DNA of 64,000 nt from Chitinophaga varians. Lineage in GTDB: Bacteria > Bacteroidota > Bacteroidia > Chitinophagales > Chitinophagaceae. The position numbers were made by a program, and so were the translations under genes. The notes beneath the pieces are model-generated. The model ran no database searches. It was not told where the DNA came from and worked only from the letters and a program-made list of their open reading frames with translations. The stretch covers positions 372,001 through 436,000 of the forward strand of contig NZ_JABAIA010000004.1 in assembly GCF_012641275.1 (NCBI RefSeq), given 5' to 3'. This document shows positions 18,065-26,924 of this stretch, in pieces; within the stretch, counting starts at the first letter, position 1, and every line of letters starts with the position of its first letter.

Positions 18065-19165
18065 ATGTTCCGGGGACCAGGTACTTTATATACAACGTTG
18101 TGCTGCTGGTTTTTTTTAACACTGACTATCCGGTTAGAAGCCCAGCAAATTGCCCTAGGTAATCCATCTATGGAAGGAGCGCGGGGAAAGGGGATAATAC
18201 CCGCTCCCTGGTTTATTGTACAGGGCACGCCAGATACACAGCCTGGTATATTCGACATAAAACTGCCGCCATCGGCTGGTAGCAGCTATATTGGCATGCA
18301 TAGCGGAAAGGGTTTCCTGGAGGGGGTTGGCCAGCAATTAGCGCAACCACTGAAGGCACATACTACCTACGTATTGAGTTTTGATCTGGCGTTTGCCACC
18401 TATTATCTTTATCCTGCCTGTTACGGTAACCTCGCTATCTATGGAGGCAATACGCCAGGCGATACTGCCGCCCTGTTATGGTCGTCAGGCAATTTTATTC
18501 AAACAGATTGGAAGCGGTATCATGCGGTATTCCGTACAACACAGGCCTGGCGTTATATTTCATTCCTGGCTTATCCTACTGCGCCATGTAACAAGAGCCA
18601 GTTTGGCATTGCCTTGCTGATTGACAATTTATCTGCCATCGATGAATTAGTGCTGCCCACGGTAACCGCTGCCGTAAAGCCATGTAGTTGCGGAGAAGTG
18701 TCAGACGGCAGTATAACCCTGCATGTAACAGGCGGAGCGCCTCCTTTTCAATATCAACTGGACAACGGCATATGGCAGACGGACAGCGTCTTTTCCGGCC
18801 TTGCTGCGGGGCTGCATACCGGAAAAATAAAGGATAATCATGAGTTTGGCGCGCGGGTGGACACTTCAGTGACGTCACCCTGGAAAAACTGCCTGGTAAT
18901 ATTTCCCAATGCATTTACACCTAACAGCGATGGGCAGAATGATATTTTCCGGCCCAAAGTGTATGACGCCATCCATAACTACCGGTTACAGGTATACGAC
19001 AGGTGGGGAAAACTGGTATTTTCCAGCCTGGCGCCGGAAGCCGGATGGGACGGCACTTTCAGGGGAGCCCGTGCAGGCGTACAGGCCTATGTATATATAT
19101 GCACATATACCGACAGCCGTCAGGAGCAACATATGTTGAAAGGAAGCGTATTGCTGCTATATTGA
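18065..19165 (+). CDS. Secreted protein with gliding-motility-associated C-terminal domain
   Basis: This 366-residue protein has a signal sequence (about 1-26, ending RLEAQ), a beta-sandwich region (about 30-195), a SprB-like repeat (VKPCSCGEVSDGSITLHVTG, about 200-260) and a CHU_C/gliding-motility-associated C-terminal domain (FPNAFTPNSDGQNDIF, DRWGKLVFSS, WDGTFRG, about 278-366). That terminal domain directs export by the type IX secretion system, so the protein should be secreted or attached to the cell surface. It ends 10 bases before the convergent kinase gene. Its role (adhesin, motility or matrix protein) is unknown. Confidence 0.87.
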   Translation: MFRGPGTLYTTLCCWFFLTLTIRLEAQQIALGNPSMEGARGKGIIPAPWFIVQGTPDTQPGIFDIKLPPSAGSSYIGMHSGKGFLEGVGQQLAQPLKAHTTYVLSFDLAFATYYLYPACYGNLAIYGGNTPGDTAALLWSSGNFIQTDWKRYHAVFRTTQAWRYISFLAYPTAPCNKSQFGIALLIDNLSAIDELVLPTVTAAVKPCSCGEVSDGSITLHVTGGAPPFQYQLDNGIWQTDSVFSGLAAGLHTGKIKDNHEFGARVDTSVTSPWKNCLVIFPNAFTPNSDGQNDIFRPKVYDAIHNYRLQVYDRWGKLVFSSLAPEAGWDGTFRGARAGVQAYVYICTYTDSRQEQHMLKGSVLLLY

Positions 19166-19175
19166 GGCGTTATAG

Positions 19176-19913
19176 TCACGAAGCAATATCGGCTGCATAA
19201 GGAAATGTGAGCGTAAAAACAGTACCGGCCGCATTGCTGCTGACGGCTATAGTGCCGTTGTTGGCCATAACGAAACGTTTTACGATGGCAAGCCCCAGGC
19301 CGGCACCTTCTTTATCCCCTACATTTCCGGCGCGGAAAAAAGGCGTGCATAAAAAACGTATATGCTCTTCCGGTATACCAATACCTTTGTCCTTTACTTT
19401 AATGCATAGTTCTTTTTTCCGGTAATGCAGACTGAGCAAAGGTCCCTGCTCATGAGAGTATTTGAAGGCATTTCCAACCAGGTTGGTCAGGATACCAGCC
19501 AGCTGACTTTGATCGATATAAATATCACGGCGTGTCCCGGTAATTTTTATTCTTAACTGACGCTTGTCCGCACGCTGATAGAAATACCGCTGCCGGATCA
19601 TCCTGGCAAAGGCAGATACATCCGTGATCTCAGGAGTAGCATCCGGATTACCGGCTGCCATGCTGCCGCTGATGAGGATGTCTTCCACCATGTTAGTCAG
19701 CATGGTTATCTCTTCTTTAATACGGGATATGTTCCGCTGATAAAAAGGCAACATCAGTTCATCCCGTTGCATTTTCGTTTCCAGTAGTTCTACAGACGAT
19801 GAAATAGCAGTAATAGGTGTCTTGAATTCGTGCATGGCCATAGAAATGTATTCAGATCGCATATCTGTCAATGACCTTTTCCCGGCAACATGCCTGGTAA
19901 TAAGTTCGCGCAT
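19176..19913 (-). CDS. Histidine kinase core lacking a sensor domain
   Basis: The 245 residues consist of a HisKA domain (acceptor His28 in MAMHEFKTPITAI), an N-box (ILTNLVGNAFKYSHEQG) and G-boxes (KVKDKGIGIPEEH, GAGLGLAIVKRF). Only about 20 residues precede the His box and no membrane helix or PAS domain is present. An in-frame stop lies shortly upstream, so the gene is not simply mis-started. It is either a cytoplasmic kinase that receives its signal through a partner or the remains of a longer PAS kinase. It is divergent from the response regulator at 20277 and shares a leader repeat with it. Confidence 0.88.
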   Translation of the reverse strand: MRELITRHVAGKRSLTDMRSEYISMAMHEFKTPITAISSSVELLETKMQRDELMLPFYQRNISRIKEEITMLTNMVEDILISGSMAAGNPDATPEITDVSAFARMIRQRYFYQRADKRQLRIKITGTRRDIYIDQSQLAGILTNLVGNAFKYSHEQGPLLSLHYRKKELCIKVKDKGIGIPEEHIRFLCTPFFRAGNVGDKEGAGLGLAIVKRFVMANNGTIAVSSNAAGTVFTLTFPYAADIAS

Positions 19914-19919
19914 ACAACA

Positions 19920-19934
19920 GGTTTTCGGTTGATA
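19920..19934 (-). repeat. Left arm of mirrored leader repeat (TATCAACCGAAAACC on minus strand)
   Basis: Fifteen bases identical on the minus strand to the plus-strand copy at 20249-20263. This copy ends 6 bases before the kinase start codon. Confidence 0.75.
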
Positions 19935-20115
19935 GAAATATGGTTTATTTCAAAGGATATGAGTTCGCAGGACTACAATTAGTCTATCTAAATTTACAAA
20001 ATCTCTGATAAAATATTATATAGAATATAATTTAATTTGATTGGTTGGTGCAATATAGTTGATGGTAATCAATAGTTTGTTAGTTTTGAGTTTAATTTTG
20101 TTATTTTAGTGGAGA

Positions 20116-20137
20116 AATGAAATTGATATATTTCATT
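20116..20137. promoter_or_regulatory. Dyad-symmetric candidate operator
   Basis: AATGAAAT and ATTTCATT are perfect 8-bp inverted arms around a six-base centre, in the divergent gap between kinase and regulator genes. It could be a binding site for a dimeric regulator. In such AT-rich DNA some chance dyads are expected. Confidence 0.35.
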
Positions 20138-20248
20138 AATATTAATTTGTTTATGGTAATTCCGTCTATGTTAATAATGATATATAACTAAGACATAGCA
20201 GCCCTATCGATTTGCCTTATTTTTCTGTTATATAACTATATTATACCA

Positions 20249-20263
20249 TATCAACCGAAAACC
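20249..20263 (+). repeat. Right arm of mirrored leader repeat (TATCAACCGAAAACC)
   Basis: Identical to the minus-strand copy at 19920-19934. It lies 13 bases before the response regulator start codon. Confidence 0.75.
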
Positions 20264-20276
20264 CAGCTCTTTTATT

Positions 20277-20999
20277 ATGATCAACATTGGTATCATTGAA
20301 GACAACCACTTTCTGTTAAACAACTATCGCGAATTTCTCGAAGATTTCCAGGAATGTAATGTAGTATTTGCATGCAAAACCATGGAAGAATTTATTGCAC
20401 TGCCGGTAACCTATCCTGACGTAGAAGTAGTATTAATGGACATCACTTTGCCGGGCATATCAGGTATAGATGGAATTGCAGAAGTGAAGAAACGTTATCC
20501 CGATATAAAAGTGATTGTATTGTCCGGGCACGACGATAAACAATATATCATAGAGGCCATTAAAAAAGGCGCCAGCGGCTACATCATTAAAACGAGCCGC
20601 CTGAACGATATCTACCAATCCATCATAGACACCATGCAGAGCGGCGCTACTTTATCACCCAAAGCGGCACATATGCTGATCAGTCATCTCAACGGAGATC
20701 CGCTGGAAAGTATCAAAGACAAACTTACCCGCAGGGAATATGAACTGGTACAGTTGCTCAAGGAAGGCTACTCATATAAGGAAATGGCGGAAAAGTTGTT
20801 CGTCACTGTGTTTACAGTGAACCAGCACCTGAAAAAAGTATATCAGAAGCTAAATGTTTCATCCAAATCTGAATTGATCTCAAAAATATGGTCAAATAAT
20901 TTATCCTCTCTTCTGTTTATTGCAACCCTCTCCCAAAATTTCTTATATTCTTCTTTTAATGATATGTCTCTTGATTTTGTTGCCGATTTACTTTTATAA
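20277..20999 (+). CDS. NarL/FixJ-type response regulator with hydrophobic C-terminal tail
   Basis: The 240-residue protein has a receiver domain (Asp9, phospho-acceptor Asp55 in VVLMDITLPG, IIKTS) and a LuxR-type helix-turn-helix (about 147-205, LTRREYELVQLLKEGYSYKE and TVNQHLKKVYQKL). Family members usually stop soon after the last helix. Here about 30 more residues follow, rich in Leu, Phe and Ser (LLFIATLSQNFLYSS). Placed directly before the exopolysaccharide operon on the same strand, it is the best candidate to control it. Its partner is probably the divergent kinase at 19176-19913. Confidence 0.9.
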   Translation: MINIGIIEDNHFLLNNYREFLEDFQECNVVFACKTMEEFIALPVTYPDVEVVLMDITLPGISGIDGIAEVKKRYPDIKVIVLSGHDDKQYIIEAIKKGASGYIIKTSRLNDIYQSIIDTMQSGATLSPKAAHMLISHLNGDPLESIKDKLTRREYELVQLLKEGYSYKEMAEKLFVTVFTVNQHLKKVYQKLNVSSKSELISKIWSNNLSSLLFIATLSQNFLYSSFNDMSLDFVADLLL

Positions 21000-21045
21000 G
21001 TAACAAGAATATGGAGTTGCGTACAATTTATACTCTAGTTAGTAA

Positions 21046-21076
21046 TTGATTCAGGCCCTCAACTGAAGTAATATTG
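21046..21076 (+). promoter_or_regulatory. Putative promoter of the exopolysaccharide operon
   Basis: TTG (21046-21048), 20 bases and TAATATTG (21069-21076) fit the Bacteroidota promoter plan with one mismatch and leave a leader of about 40 bases before the first operon gene. The same spacing and box occur before arsR. Confidence 0.5.
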
Positions 21077-21120
21077 TATGGAGCGGAACGGCAAGTGAAA
21101 GCGATGATATTAAAAGCCAT

Positions 21121-21930
21121 ATGATGATATTGAAAACCTGCTTAACCTGGATAGGACTGGGATTACTATGCTTGAATTGTTTGTTTACTGCCTGCACATC
21201 AACCAAAAATGCTATTTACTTCAGTGACGTAAAAGACACAGTGCTATCACCGGTTGATGGCAGTTTCGAGCCCAGGATACAAAAGAATGATATACTGCAG
21301 ATCAATGTAAGCAGTCTTAACCCGGAAGATGTTATCATTTACAATGTTTCCAACATGACCTCCGCGTCAGGCGCCGGAGGGGCCAATGCAGGAGCAGGCG
21401 CTATGCTGGGAGGCTTCCTGGTGAATGAGCAGGGATATATTCAATACCCGGTGCTGGGGCCTGTTAAAGTGACCGGTTTTACTAAAAAATCACTCACCGA
21501 CTACCTGCACGATCAGCTCATAGCACGCAAGCTGCTGGTAGATCCTGTGGTAAGTATCCGTTTTCTGAATTATCGTGTTACCATATTGGGGGAAGTCAGC
21601 AAACCTACAGTAGTAAATGTTACCAACGAAAAAATATCAGTACTGGAAGCGCTGGGAATGGCAGGTGATATAACGGTGTTTGGCAAACGAAACAATATTC
21701 TCCTGATACGGGAAGTCGATGGCGAAAGGATCATCCGCCGGCTGGACCTGAACGACAAAAAAATCCTTAATTCCCCTTACTATTTTCTGCAATCAAATGA
21801 TATACTTTATGTGGAACCCAATAAGTCAAAGATAGCAACGGCTGACCGGTCCCGGCAGATACTGCCCATCGCGCTCAGCAGCTTGTCCTTACTCGTTATT
21901 ATCCTGGACCGTTTGATTATTAATAACTAG
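21121..21930 (+). CDS. Outer membrane polysaccharide export lipoprotein (Wza/BexD-like)
   Basis: The 269-residue protein has a lipoprotein signal (LFTAC, Cys about 25), a polysaccharide export domain (QKNDILQINVSSLNPEDV, then GYIQYPVLGPVKVTGFTKKS) and a SLBB-type domain (VTILGEVSKPTVVNV). A terminal hydrophobic segment (about 245-265) probably spans the outer membrane. It should form the export channel with the Wzc-like kinase, whose gene starts 3 bases later. It is shorter than E. coli Wza (379) because it has fewer SLBB repeats. The ATG one codon later is an equally good start. Confidence 0.92.
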   Translation: MMILKTCLTWIGLGLLCLNCLFTACTSTKNAIYFSDVKDTVLSPVDGSFEPRIQKNDILQINVSSLNPEDVIIYNVSNMTSASGAGGANAGAGAMLGGFLVNEQGYIQYPVLGPVKVTGFTKKSLTDYLHDQLIARKLLVDPVVSIRFLNYRVTILGEVSKPTVVNVTNEKISVLEALGMAGDITVFGKRNNILLIREVDGERIIRRLDLNDKKILNSPYYFLQSNDILYVEPNKSKIATADRSRQILPIALSSLSLLVIILDRLIINN

Positions 21931-21933
21931 CAT

Positions 21934-24291
21934 ATGCAAAAGGTAAAGGTAAATGGAAACCCAATCCAGACCGGCGAAACGCCACAGAGCCTGCTGACGT
22001 TCATCCGTTCGCACTATCTGCCTTACTGGCCGTTGTTCGCAGCAGCCATAGCAGCTGCCCTTGCATGTGCCTTCCTGTATCTGCGTTACGCCACGCCGCT
22101 CTATAAAATATCTGCGGTATTGCTGGTGCAGGAAGCATCTAACGGACTTGGCGCCAGCGACATGTTGCAGTCGCTCGATCTGATGGGAGGCAGCAAAACG
22201 ATCATGGAAAATGAAATTGAAATATTAAAGTCGCGTACACTAACGAAATCGGTTATACGAAAACTGAATCTGTACGGGGAAGTCATAGAAAAAGGGAAGA
22301 TAAGAGATGTGGTACGCTATCAGGACGGCCCGCTGAAATTCGTCTTCCTCGAACCAGACGCCATACAACCGGCGGCAACCGGCACCTGGCCTTTTACTTA
22401 CAGCAAAACCACCCAACAGGTGGCCATTGACGGTAAGCGTTTGCCTGTGGGAGACACCGTGCAAACCAGGTGGGGAAAACTGCTGATACTACCACAAGGC
22501 AATCATACGGATACTGCCGCCAGCTATTCCCTGCACCTGATGACGGAGAAACAATGGATGCAACGGATACTTGCGACCATCAAAATTATGCCTGCAGCTA
22601 AAGCAGGAAGCGTTGTGGACCTGGAGTATACGGACGCCGCGCCGAACCGTGGCGAAGACATACTAAATGAGCTCATCAGGGAATATAATAAAGCCGCGGT
22701 GGAAGATAAAAACCGGACTTCCGCCAACACCATGAGCTTTGTAGAAGAGAGATTGCGGATCGTCAGCGCCGAACTGGGGCAGGCAGAAACACAGGTGGAA
22801 AAATTTAAAAGGACAGAAGGTATTGTGGACATCGGCGAACAAAGCAAATTATTCCTGGCCAGTGTACAGGAAAACGACCGAAAGATCAGTGAAGCCAATA
22901 TGCAGCTTTCAGTACTGGATGCTATTGAAAGATATGTTGTCAGTCAAAGGACCACCGGCAATATTGTACCAGGCACCATTGGCCTCACGGATGCCGTGTT
23001 GCTGGAACTGGTCGCCAAACTTTCGGAAACGGAATTACAACTCGAACGCCTGCGTAAAACCACCGGCGAAAACAGTCCCCTGCTGGCGAGCCTTAACCGG
23101 CAGGTAGAGCGGCTCAAACCCGCCATCATGGAGAATATTAAGAGCCTGCGCGCTAACCTGGAAGCAGGGCTGACACGATTACAAACGGAGAATAACCGCA
23201 ATATGAACATCGTCCGCAGCGTACCGGGGAAAGAAAAAGCGTTGCTGGAAGTAAGCCGTCAGCAGGCGATTAAGAATAACATCTACACCTTTCTGCTTCA
23301 GAAGCGGGAAGAAACATCCCTGGCTTATGCAGCTGCGGTGTCTGACAGCCGGATAGTAGACGCTGCCGAATCGGCCGCCTTCCCTTTCAGCCCGCAGAAG
23401 CCAATGGTGCTGGGCCTTTCTGTTCTCGCCGCCATAGCGCTGGTGGCCGGATTTGTGTCACTGAAAGATATGATGAACAGCGAAGTGATGTTCCGGGCGG
23501 ATATTGAAAAAATGACAACCGCGCCCATTGCTGCGGAGATCATGTACCACGACAGCAAAAATCCGGTGGTGATCAGCCATGACAGCAGGACGGCAATAGC
23601 GGAACAGTTCAGGGCTTTGAGAACGTCTTTATCCTATATCGGCCTTAACGGTGATCGCAAAACACTCATGGTCACTTCCTCCATTTCGGGCGAAGGCAAG
23701 AGCTTTATATCCGTGAACCTGGCCGTAGGCCTGTCACTGGCAGGGAAAAAGGTCGCCCTGCTGGAATTCGATCTGCGCAAACCGATGATCAGTAAAATGC
23801 TGAATATGCGTGCCGTTCCGGGCATCAGCAATTATCTGGTTGGCAGGGCATCCTTACAGGACATCCTGCAGAAGATAGACAACAATGAACATTTATACCT
23901 GTTGCCTGCAGGCATCATTCCTCCTAATCCCAGCGAACTTATTCTCAACGGGCAACTGGAACACCTTTTAAACGAACTGAAAGAACGCTTTGATTATATC
24001 ATTATCGATTCCGCCCCGGTGGGACTGGTAACAGACGCCAGGCTGATTGCACCTTTCTGTGACGCAACCCTGTATGTAGTGCGTCATCAGCGTACGCCCA
24101 AACATTACCTGAAACTGGTGGAAGAGCTGTATCAGAACAGGGAACTGGGGAAACTGAACATCGTATTCAACGCAATAAAACGCCAGGGTGTAGCTGGTTA
24201 CGGTTATGGTTCCGGATACGGCGACATAAACGGTTACGGATACACGGAGGCTGTCAAAAAAACGGGTTTCTTTAAACGAAGTACTAAATAA
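21934..24291 (+). CDS. wzc: Polysaccharide co-polymerase / tyrosine autokinase (Wzc-like)
   Basis: This 785-residue protein has a Wzz domain with transmembrane helices at about 28-51 and 490-509 around a coiled-coil periplasmic part. A cytoplasmic BY-kinase follows with Walker A SSISGEGKSFISVNLA (about 583-598), Walker A' ALLEFDLRKP and Walker B YIIIDSAPVG. The end is a Tyr/Gly-rich tail (GYGYGSGYGDINGYGYTEA) that is the autophosphorylation cluster. It governs chain length and export. No Wzb-type phosphatase gene is present in the operon. Confidence 0.95.
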   Translation: MQKVKVNGNPIQTGETPQSLLTFIRSHYLPYWPLFAAAIAAALACAFLYLRYATPLYKISAVLLVQEASNGLGASDMLQSLDLMGGSKTIMENEIEILKSRTLTKSVIRKLNLYGEVIEKGKIRDVVRYQDGPLKFVFLEPDAIQPAATGTWPFTYSKTTQQVAIDGKRLPVGDTVQTRWGKLLILPQGNHTDTAASYSLHLMTEKQWMQRILATIKIMPAAKAGSVVDLEYTDAAPNRGEDILNELIREYNKAAVEDKNRTSANTMSFVEERLRIVSAELGQAETQVEKFKRTEGIVDIGEQSKLFLASVQENDRKISEANMQLSVLDAIERYVVSQRTTGNIVPGTIGLTDAVLLELVAKLSETELQLERLRKTTGENSPLLASLNRQVERLKPAIMENIKSLRANLEAGLTRLQTENNRNMNIVRSVPGKEKALLEVSRQQAIKNNIYTFLLQKREETSLAYAAAVSDSRIVDAAESAAFPFSPQKPMVLGLSVLAAIALVAGFVSLKDMMNSEVMFRADIEKMTTAPIAAEIMYHDSKNPVVISHDSRTAIAEQFRALRTSLSYIGLNGDRKTLMVTSSISGEGKSFISVNLAVGLSLAGKKVALLEFDLRKPMISKMLNMRAVPGISNYLVGRASLQDILQKIDNNEHLYLLPAGIIPPNPSELILNGQLEHLLNELKERFDYIIIDSAPVGLVTDARLIAPFCDATLYVVRHQRTPKHYLKLVEELYQNRELGKLNIVFNAIKRQGVAGYGYGSGYGDINGYGYTEAVKKTGFFKRSTK

Positions 24292-24308
24292 TAACAATCG
24301 AAAAATCC

Positions 24309-24332
24309 GGTCACACCACCATTCATGTGACC
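24309..24332 (+). promoter_or_regulatory. Hairpin in the wzc-upxY gap
   Basis: GGTCACA (24309-24315) and TGTGACC (24326-24332) form a perfect 7-bp stem with a ten-base loop in the 115-base gap before the antiterminator gene. No T run follows, so it is not a standard terminator. It could be a pause or recruitment hairpin for the NusG paralogue, which is speculative. Confidence 0.35.
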
Positions 24333-24406
24333 TGCGGGGAAACTATGCCCATCCTGCCTTTATAACTTCCACACGAACTATCCGATCACCTTAAAAACCG
24401 GCTCCT

Positions 24407-24913
24407 ATGTTTAATGTTCAACCATTAGCCTGGTATGCGGTATATACCAGGGCCAAATGCGAAAAAAAAGTCGCTGACCTGTTCACCCGTAAAAAAGTAG
24501 AACACTATTATCCAGTCAAACACTTAGTGGGTGCGCGCAGGATCGTTGAGGCCCCGCTCTTTCCTTCCTACGTATTTGTGCGTATTCCGGAAAGCAGGAG
24601 CTGGGTGGTACGTGAAACAGATAACGTGGTGAACTTCGTGCACTGGCTGGAACAACCAGCCATTATACCAGACCATGAAATTGCATTGATAAGGCATTTT
24701 CTGCGTGACTACGAAGATGTATCTGTGGAAAGATTTCCCATTCCGACAGACAGGGAGAGGGTACATGCTTCCGGCGGAAAGATCATACAACTCAGCGGTG
24801 ACCATGTGAAAGTGGAGCTGAACAGCCTGGGTTGCATGCTCGTAGCTAAAGTATCATCGAGAGAAATATCGGCGATTACCGGCAGCAAAGCGGTAAACGG
24901 ACCTCATTACTGA
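24407..24913 (+). CDS. UpxY-type NusG paralogue (transcription antiterminator)
   Basis: The 168-residue protein has an NGN domain (PLAWYAVYTRAKCEKKVADL, FPSYVFVRIPE) and a KOW-like end (VHASGGKIIQLSGDHVKVEL). It matches the short UpxY/RfaH-like group that keeps RNA polymerase elongating through long capsule operons in Bacteroidota. It sits third in the operon, after the export genes, rather than first as in Bacteroides capsule loci. It should act on this roughly 23 kb transcript. Confidence 0.92.
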   Translation: MFNVQPLAWYAVYTRAKCEKKVADLFTRKKVEHYYPVKHLVGARRIVEAPLFPSYVFVRIPESRSWVVRETDNVVNFVHWLEQPAIIPDHEIALIRHFLRDYEDVSVERFPIPTDRERVHASGGKIIQLSGDHVKVELNSLGCMLVAKVSSREISAITGSKAVNGPHY

Positions 24914-24930
24914 TTCAAACCATTAACCTT

Positions 24931-25953
24931 ATGATGCAGCACATTCTTCTTTGCGGTGGCTCCGGCACCCGGTTGTGGCCTTTGTCAAACCAGCAAACCC
25001 CCAAGCAGCTATTAACCCTGTTCGATGGGTACAGCCTCCTTCAACTGGCCTTCCGGCGAAACCGCTTTGCCTGTAACAAGGTAATGGCCATTGTCAACGA
25101 ACAACAGGCGGCGATAGTAGCGGAACAACTGGAGCAGGCCGGCGCTTCGAATCCTGAATGCCTCGCCGAGCCGGTAGGGCGTAACACCGCTGCCGCCATC
25201 GCACTGGCTGCTTTTGTGACAGATCCCGAAACCATTTTGCTCATCACTCCCGCCGACCATCTTATCGGCACGCCGGACAGATATGCCGTCGCCATAGAGA
25301 CCGCTGCGGTGCTGGCGGGAGGGAATTATATCGTCACTATAGGGTTAGTGCCCACTTACCCGGAAACAGGCTTCGGCTACATTAGTTACTCCGGGCATGA
25401 CGTACTGCAGTTCGTGGAAAAGCCCAACCGTGTGGTGGCAGAAGCTATGCTGGCTGCCGGCGGCCACCTGTGGAACAGTGGCATTTTCTGCTGCAAGGCC
25501 GGCGTAATGCTGCGTGAGCTGCAACAACATGCCCCCGCCATTTACGAGGCTGCTGCTGTCGCCGCCGCGGAATGGAAAAGTACCGGGACATTGCGCAGGG
25601 AAACAATGGAGGCCATCCCGTCTGACAGTATTGATTACGCCGTACTCGAAAAAAGCGACATCGTAAAGGTGGTCCCGGCCAAAATGGACTGGAGCGATGT
25701 AGGCAGCTACGATGCATTGGCGGATGCACTTTCCAGGCATTATCAATACCGCAATCACCAGGCGGTATTTATCGAAAGCGATCCGCATAAGAATATCGTA
25801 ATCGGAAAAGACAAACTGGTAGCCCTCGTAGGTGTGGAAAATATGGTGGTGGTCAATACCGCCAGCGCCCTCCTGGTGATGAAACGCGGCAACGGGCAGG
25901 ATATCAGGCAACTACATCAATGGGTCAGGGAAAACCGGCCTGAATTACTGTAA
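24931..25953 (+). CDS. manC: Mannose-1-phosphate guanylyltransferase
   Basis: The 340-residue enzyme makes GDP-mannose from mannose-1-phosphate and GTP. The nucleotidyltransferase signature GGSGTRLWPLSNQQTPKQLL (about 9-28) and FVEKPNRVVAEAML, LWNSGIF and VPAKMDWSDVGSYDAL are present. It is the short form without the C-terminal phosphomannose isomerase domain. It supplies gmd and fcl downstream for GDP-L-fucose. No phosphomannomutase gene is in the window. Confidence 0.95.
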   Translation: MMQHILLCGGSGTRLWPLSNQQTPKQLLTLFDGYSLLQLAFRRNRFACNKVMAIVNEQQAAIVAEQLEQAGASNPECLAEPVGRNTAAAIALAAFVTDPETILLITPADHLIGTPDRYAVAIETAAVLAGGNYIVTIGLVPTYPETGFGYISYSGHDVLQFVEKPNRVVAEAMLAAGGHLWNSGIFCCKAGVMLRELQQHAPAIYEAAAVAAAEWKSTGTLRRETMEAIPSDSIDYAVLEKSDIVKVVPAKMDWSDVGSYDALADALSRHYQYRNHQAVFIESDPHKNIVIGKDKLVALVGVENMVVVNTASALLVMKRGNGQDIRQLHQWVRENRPELL

Positions 25954-25968
25954 CCTTAACTGAAATAT

Positions 25969-26913
25969 ATGCAAGCAAATGATCCGATTTATATAGCCGG
26001 TCACCGTGGCATGGTAGGCGGCGCTATCAAAAGAAAACTTGAAACCCTGGGCTATCAAAATATCATTACACGCAGCTCCGGTAGCCTGGACCTTCGCAAG
26101 CAGGAGGATGTAGATGCTTTTTTTGCTGCTGAAAAACCTGCCTATGTATTCCTGGCAGCTGCCAAAGTGGGTGGCATTTACGCTAACAATACCTACCGGG
26201 CCGAATTTCTGTACGATAACATCATGATCGCTGCCAATGTAATACATGCTGCCTGGAAATATGGCGTCACCAAACTGCAGTTCCTGGGCAGCTCGTGCAT
26301 TTACCCGCGTATGGCGCCACAGCCGGTCAAAGAAAGTTTCCTGCTGACAGGAACGCTGGAACAGACCAATGAACCTTATGCCATTGCAAAAATAGCAGGT
26401 ATCAAATTATGTGAAGCATACCGGGACCAGTATGGCTGCAACTTTATCAGCGTGATGCCTACCAACCTTTTCGGCATAGGAGACAATTACCACCCTCAGA
26501 ATGCCCACGTGCTGCCGGCATTGATCAGACGGTTCCACGAGGCGAAAATAAATAACCGGGCATCGGTGACAGTATGGGGAACGGGAACGCCTAAACGGGA
26601 ATTCCTGTTTGCGGACGATCTGGCGGATGCCTGCGTATTCCTGATGCAGCATTACAACGAGAAAGAACCGGTGAACATCGGCAAAGGCGAAGACCTCACC
26701 ATCAGGGAACTGGCAGAATATGTCAAAGATGTAGTGTGCTACGAAGGGGAGTTGATATTTGACGCCAGCAAGCCGGATGGAACACCCCGTAAGCTGATGG
26801 ACGTGTCCAGGTTACGCCAGCTGGGATGGAAACATTCCATCAGCCTGAAAGAAGGACTGGTTATGGCTTACAGGGATTTCCTGCAACAGCATCAGTTCAA
26901 ATTACAATCCTAA
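25969..26913 (+). CDS. fcl: GDP-L-fucose synthase
   Basis: The 314-residue SDR enzyme epimerises and reduces GDP-4-keto-6-deoxy-mannose to GDP-L-fucose. It has the Rossmann glycines in [13 protein letters not shown], the catalytic Tyr-X3-Lys in [10 protein letters not shown] and [14 protein letters not shown]. It starts 15 bases after manC. Its substrate is made by the gmd product encoded two genes later, so the pathway genes are not in reaction order. Confidence 0.96.
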   Translation: MQANDPIYIAGHRGMVGGAIKRKLETLGYQNIITRSSGSLDLRKQEDVDAFFAAEKPAYVFLAAAKVGGIYANNTYRAEFLYDNIMIAANVIHAAWKYGVTKLQFLGSSCIYPRMAPQPVKESFLLTGTLEQTNEPYAIAKIAGIKLCEAYRDQYGCNFISVMPTNLFGIGDNYHPQNAHVLPALIRRFHEAKINNRASVTVWGTGTPKREFLFADDLADACVFLMQHYNEKEPVNIGKGEDLTIRELAEYVKDVVCYEGELIFDASKPDGTPRKLMDVSRLRQLGWKHSISLKEGLVMAYRDFLQQHQFKLQS

Positions 26914-26924
26914 ACACCAGTTGT

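Larger units (their letters stand above)
19914..20276. other. AT-rich divergent control region between kinase and response regulator
   Basis: This 363-base gap contains no gene. It is strongly AT-rich and has three visible structures: mirrored 15-base copies at its two ends and, near its middle, an 8+8-bp dyad (AATGAAAT and ATTTCATT, 20116-20137, six-base centre). It most likely holds both divergent promoters, but no clear TANNTTTG box with a spaced TTG was found. Confidence 0.6.

Noticed and set aside
21103..21123. Tiny frame starting ATGATATTAAAAGCC that nearly repeats the start of the export lipoprotein gene
   Set aside because: It stops after six codons; the similarity to the real start is short and could be chance.
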